Below are positions 61,046-64,000 of a DNA stretch of 64,000 nt, piece after piece. Origin of the DNA: CAWBVG01 sp963792175 (GTDB lineage: Bacteria > Acidobacteriota > Vicinamibacteria > Vicinamibacterales > CAVVIG01); the NCBI GenBank assembly GCA_963792175.1, contig CAWBVG010000005.1:1-64000 (forward strand), given 5' to 3'. How positions within the stretch are numbered: the stretch's first letter is position 1; each line of letters begins with the position of its first letter. The position numbers were made by a program, and so were the translations under genes. Below the pieces are notes generated by a model, which did no database searches, was not told the origin of the DNA, and saw nothing but the letters and a program-made list of their open reading frames with translations.

Positions 61046-61864
61046 TCGAACTGACGATTGACGATCGTCCGGTCACGGCGCCTGATGGCGCGACGATCCT
61101 CCAGGCCTGCAATGTGCTCGGGGTCGAGACGCCGACGTTGTGCTACCTGAAGACGCTGACGCCGGTCAACGCCTGCCGCCTGTGCGTCGTCGAGGTGGAG
61201 GGCTCGCGGGCTCTCGCGCCGGCCTGCTCGAGGCAGGTCGAAGCCGGCATGGTCGTGCGCACGAATAGCGATCGCGTCCGCCACAGCCGGCGGCTCGTGC
61301 TGGAGCTGCTCGGTTCGTCGGTCGATCTCTCGCTCGCGTCGGCCGATCTGAAGCGGTACATGCGCGAGTACGGCGCGCAGCCGGAGCGTCTCGGCGGCGC
61401 GACGGTCGCGCAGCCGGTGAAGGTCGACAACGACCTTTACGTTCGCGACTACTCGCGATGCGTGCTCTGCTACAAGTGCGTCGAAGCGTGCGGCACGGAC
61501 GCGCAGAACACCTTCGCGATTGCGGTCGCCGGCCGCGGCTTCGACGCTCGCATCTCGACCGAATCCGATCGGCCGCTGCCCGATTCCGCGTGCGTCTACT
61601 GCGGCAACTGCATCGGCGTCTGCCCCACTGGAGCGCTGATGTTCAAGTCGGAACACGACATGCGGCAGGCGGGGACCTGGGACGAGTCGAAGCAGACAGG
61701 TGACCGACACGATCTGTCCGTACTGCGGCGTCGGCTGCACGCTGCAGCTGCACGTCCAGGACAACACGATCGTCCGCGTCATGTCACCGCTCGATCACGA
61801 CGTCACGCGCGGGCATCTGTGCATCAAGGGACGGTTCGGGTGGCAGTTCGTGCAGAACCGGTGA
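61042..61864 (+). CDS. Formate dehydrogenase N-terminal iron-sulfur module, encoded apart from the catalytic part (one frameshift)
   Basis: This equals the first 270 or so residues of an FdsA-type alpha subunit. The order is a [2Fe-2S] ferredoxin (LTIDDRPVTAPDGATILQAC, CRLC), a His-Cys3 cluster region, and two [4Fe-4S] motifs (CVLCYKCVEAC; CVYCGNCIGVCP). After KSEHDMRQAGTWDESKQT an extra G near 61700 leads to VTDTICPYCGVGCTL and GHLCIKGRFGWQFVQNR, then TGA at 61862. That is the Fe4S4 domain missing from the 57233 gene. A GTG at 61700 could instead start it as its own 54-residue protein. Confidence 0.9.
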
Positions 61865-61875
61865 CGCCCGTGTCT

Positions 61876-61911
61876 TCTCGGGGCTCAGGGGCTCGGGGCT
61901 AGCTGTCGGCG
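61876..61911. repeat. GGGGCTC words between convergent genes
   Basis: TCGGGGCTCAGGGGCTCGGG and GGCTAGC are 7-nt words in tandem, in the short gap between the FDH operon and the transporter gene. Confidence 0.55.
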
Positions 61912-61915
61912 AGAA

Positions 61916-63456
61916 TTACCGAAACATCTGCGAGGCCAGCGTCAGCGTTTTGAACACGCCCCAGGCCAACGGCACGCCGACGAGCGTCCACGCGGCTGCC
62001 ACCAACCCCCAATGCGATGGGGCGACAGTCACGTCGGCCACGGCCACGCGCGCCGGCGCCCCGGCAATCGCGAGCGGCTCTCGCGGAGCGGTTTCCGGAC
62101 CGCGCGCGGTGAACAGGCTCTCGCTCACCGGCCGAACCGCGAAGTTGCACACGAGTCCAATGGCGAGCAGCCCGACCAGGACGTACATCGTGAACGTGTA
62201 CGCGTCCGACGGCCGGACCCCGCGTCCGATCTGAAACTCGCGGATGTAATTGACGAGCACCGGTCCGAGTACGCCGGCCGTGGACCATGCGGTCAACAGC
62301 CGTCCGTGAATGGCGCTGACCTGTCCGGCGCCGAACAGATCGGCGAGGTACGCCGGAATCGTTGCGAACCCGCCGCCGTACATCGTCAGGATCACGCAGA
62401 AGATGGCGACGAACAGCGCCAGGCTGGCCGCGCCGGCGGTCGGCGCGCTGGCGTAGAGGAGCATACCGAGGCCGAAGAACACCCCATACGTCGTTTTTCG
62501 CCCGAGCCGATCGGAGAGTGACGCCCAGAAGATGCGGCCGCCGATGTTGAACAGGCTGAGCAGGCCGGCGAATCCCGCGGCGGCCGACGCGGTGACGCGG
62601 CCTTTGAAGATCTCCTGGATCATCGGCGAGGCGACGCCGAGCACGCCGATGCCGGCGCTGACGTTCAGGCAGAGCACCGCCCACAACAGCCAGAATTGCC
62701 GCGTTTTCCATGCCACGCTGACGGGGACGGAGTGGGGACGGAGTGGGGACGGAGACGTCTCCGTCCCCACTCCGTCCCTGCTCCGTCCCCCTGCGGCGTC
62801 CAGCCGGGCGGTGGCAGCCGGTAGCCGAACGCGCCCGCCATCATCGCCGCGAAATAGATCGTGCCGAGCACGACGAACGTTTCCCACACGCCCACCGAGA
62901 CCGGCGTCGCGAAACGGTGCATCAGGGCGTCGGCGAGCGGCGTGCCGATCATCGCGCCGCCGCCGAATCCCATGATCGCGAGTCCCGTCGCCATGCCGCG
63001 CCGATCGGGGAACCACTTGATGAGCGTCGACACCGGCGAGATGTAGCCGAGGCCCAGCCCGCATCCGCCGATGACACCCGAACCCAGCCACAGCAGCCAG
63101 ATCTGATGGAGATAAATGCCGAGGGCGGAGATCATGAACCCGCCGCTCCAGCAGCACGCGGCGACGACGCCCGCCTTCCGCGGACCTTCGCGCTCCACCC
63201 AGGCGCCGAACAGCGCCGCGGACGATCCGAGCACGACGAAGAACAGCGTATACATCCACCCGAGCGTGCTGACTTTCCAGTCGCCGGCGGCCGGGCTCGA
63301 GACGCCGATCGCTCGTCCGAGCGGGAGCCAGAACACGCTGAATCCGTAGGCCATCCCGATCGAGAGATGGATGGCCAGCGCGGCGGGCGGGACGAGCCAC
63401 CGGTTGAATCCGGGCGGGGCGACAATCCGATCCTTCGCGAGCAGACCGGCCGTCAA
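61916..63456 (-). CDS. MFS transporter, oxalate/formate antiporter (OFA) type (frameshifted by a repeat)
   Basis: Twelve-helix major facilitator. The N-half reads NRWLVPPAALAIHLSIGMAYGFSVF, WMYTLFFVVLGSSAALFG and FPDRRGMATGLAIMGFGGGA. The C-half reads GIGVLGVASPMIQEIFKG and FNIGGRIFWASLSDRLGRK. The central loop is interrupted by an inverted GGGGACGGAGT array (62722-62791) that changes frame. TTG 63456 with GAGGAGG upstream is the likely start. Next to fdhD and the FDH operon, formate (or formate/oxalate) is the probable substrate. Confidence 0.85.
62722..62791. repeat. GGGGACGGAGT inverted array inside the transporter gene
   Basis: Three GGGGACGGAG words (period 11) run into a perfect palindrome GGAGACGTCTCC at the centre and return as CTCCGTCCCC words. 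It is an almost perfect hairpin of about 35 bp per arm, inside coding sequence. Confidence 0.8.
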
Positions 63457-63466
63457 TCGAGCCTCC

Positions 63467-64000
63467 TCATCCTTCGACGCGCTCCGCGTGCGCGTAGATC
63501 GTGAAATCGCCGCCGCGCACGAAGCCGACGAGCGTGATGCCGAACGCGCGCGCCAGGTCGATCGCCAGCGTCGACGGCGCCGACACGGCGGCGACGACCG
63601 GCATTCCGGCAAAGAGCGCTTTCTGCACGATCTCGAACGATGTGCGGCCGCTCACACACAGCATGTGCGACGAGAGCGGAAGCGCGTCGCGCATCAGACA
63701 GCGGCCGACGATCTTGTCCACCGCGTTGTGCCGCCCGACGTCCTCCGCCACGTCGATCAGCTCGCCACCGCGCGTGAACAGGCCGGCGGCGTGCAGACCG
63801 CCTGTCTCGTCGAAAATCGCCTGCCGCTCTCGAAGACGGGATGGCATCTGCCCAATCGTGGACGCGGCAACCCGCCACGTGGCGCCGAGCGGCGCAACAT
63901 CCGTCGCGAGCGATTCGATCGTGCGTCTCCCGCAGAGCCCGCACGAAGAATTCGTGGTCACCTGCCGGCGGCCGTCGAGGGCCCGCGAGACCCTGATCTT
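63467..64000 (-). CDS. fdhD: FdhD sulfurtransferase for formate dehydrogenase, N-terminus cut by window edge
   Basis: FdhD passes sulfur from IscS to the Mo/W-bisMGD cofactor of formate dehydrogenases. Visible are the catalytic pair in NSSCGLCGRRTIES, TRGGELIDVAEDVGRHNAVDKIVG and SGRTSFEIVQKALFAGMP, VVAAVSAPSTLAIDLA. About 178 C-terminal residues are present; the rest lies past the right edge. It is on the same strand as the transporter, which starts 10 nt after its stop. Confidence 0.95.
   Translation of the reverse strand, partial: KIRVSRALDGRRQVTTNSSCGLCGRRTIESLATDVAPLGATWRVAASTIGQMPSRLRERQAIFDETGGLHAAGLFTRGGELIDVAEDVGRHNAVDKIVGRCLMRDALPLSSHMLCVSGRTSFEIVQKALFAGMPVVAAVSAPSTLAIDLARAFGITLVGFVRGGDFTIYAHAERVEG

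Noticed and set aside
61700..61864. Fe4S4 domain as an independent 54-residue gene with GTG start
   Set aside because: Possible, but removing one G joins it seamlessly to the upstream frame at WDESKQT-VTDTICPYCG, as in full-length homologues, and similar +1 errors are common here.
62722..62791. Insertion sequence ends
   Set aside because: No transposase, no target duplication and no internal gene; it is a simple word hairpin.

Overview
This 64 kb window is GC-rich bacterial chromosome. The best guess is an Acidobacteriota, perhaps a Vicinamibacterales-like lineage. The clues are a VWFA protein of the type common in acidobacteria, a quinoprotein paired with a diheme cytochrome, and an ancestral housekeeping gene order. 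Phylum-level placement is inference and cannot be proven without a database search. There is no rRNA operon, CRISPR array or recognisable insertion sequence.

Layout. (1) 1-7.4 kb, minus strand: translation and isoprenoid genes. The block reads tRNA-Thr, tRNA-Tyr, tRNA-Gly, tRNA-Thr, tuf, rpmG, tRNA-Trp, secE, nusG, and is preceded by plsC, ispDF, gltX and an rlmB-type methyltransferase. (2) 8.3-21.5 kb, minus: a long conserved run of TPR protein, lipoprotein, ispE, tRNA-Gln, prs, rplY, pth, rpsF, rpsR, rplI, dnaB, alr, radA and a PIN-TRAM gene. (3) 21.5-33.5 kb, mixed: a heptosyltransferase and an O-antigen-ligase-like protein, purH, a cold-shock gene, selA, a diheme cytochrome c with a PQQ dehydrogenase, and a VWFA protein with a TPR-like partner. 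(4) 33.6-45.3 kb, minus: the respiratory complex I operon nuoABCDEF-HJKLMN, with no nuoG and no nuoI. (5) 45.5-57.2 kb: a glycosyltransferase, a SagB-like nitroreductase, an Lhr helicase, a Nei/Fpg glycosylase, an exported two-repeat protein and an ABC-F ATPase. (6) 57.2-64 kb: a formate module with an NAD-linked formate dehydrogenase operon facing an OFA-type transporter and fdhD.

The most unusual biology is the formate dehydrogenase. Its catalytic gene carries an in-frame UGA at the selenocysteine position, followed 18 nt later by a GGTCT apical loop on a perfect stem (a bacterial SECIS). The N-terminal [4Fe-4S] domain, with the CxxC/CxxxC ligands and the relay lysine, is missing from this gene. 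It is encoded instead at the far 3' end of the same operon, behind the NuoE-like and NuoF-like genes and attached to the ferredoxin domains. The enzyme is therefore split and its parts are in permuted order. SelA lies 30 kb upstream. SelB, SelD and tRNA-Sec are not in the window.

Two families of repeated DNA run through the whole window. One is a set of inverted arrays built from degenerate words, mostly 7 nt, with a different word at each site. They fill most gaps between genes and also sit inside alr, nuoL, the NuoE-like FDH gene and the transporter gene. The other is a small palindromic 'TTCG-box' element, one arm of which includes the encoded CCA end of tRNA genes. The same box lies inside several protein genes.

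Data quality: about twenty genes, including essential ones such as rpsR, gltX, ispE and alr, are broken by single-base indels. Nearly all fit an extra base in a short G or C run. I read these as uncorrected sequencing or assembly errors. Affected genes are annotated as whole genes with the break positions given.
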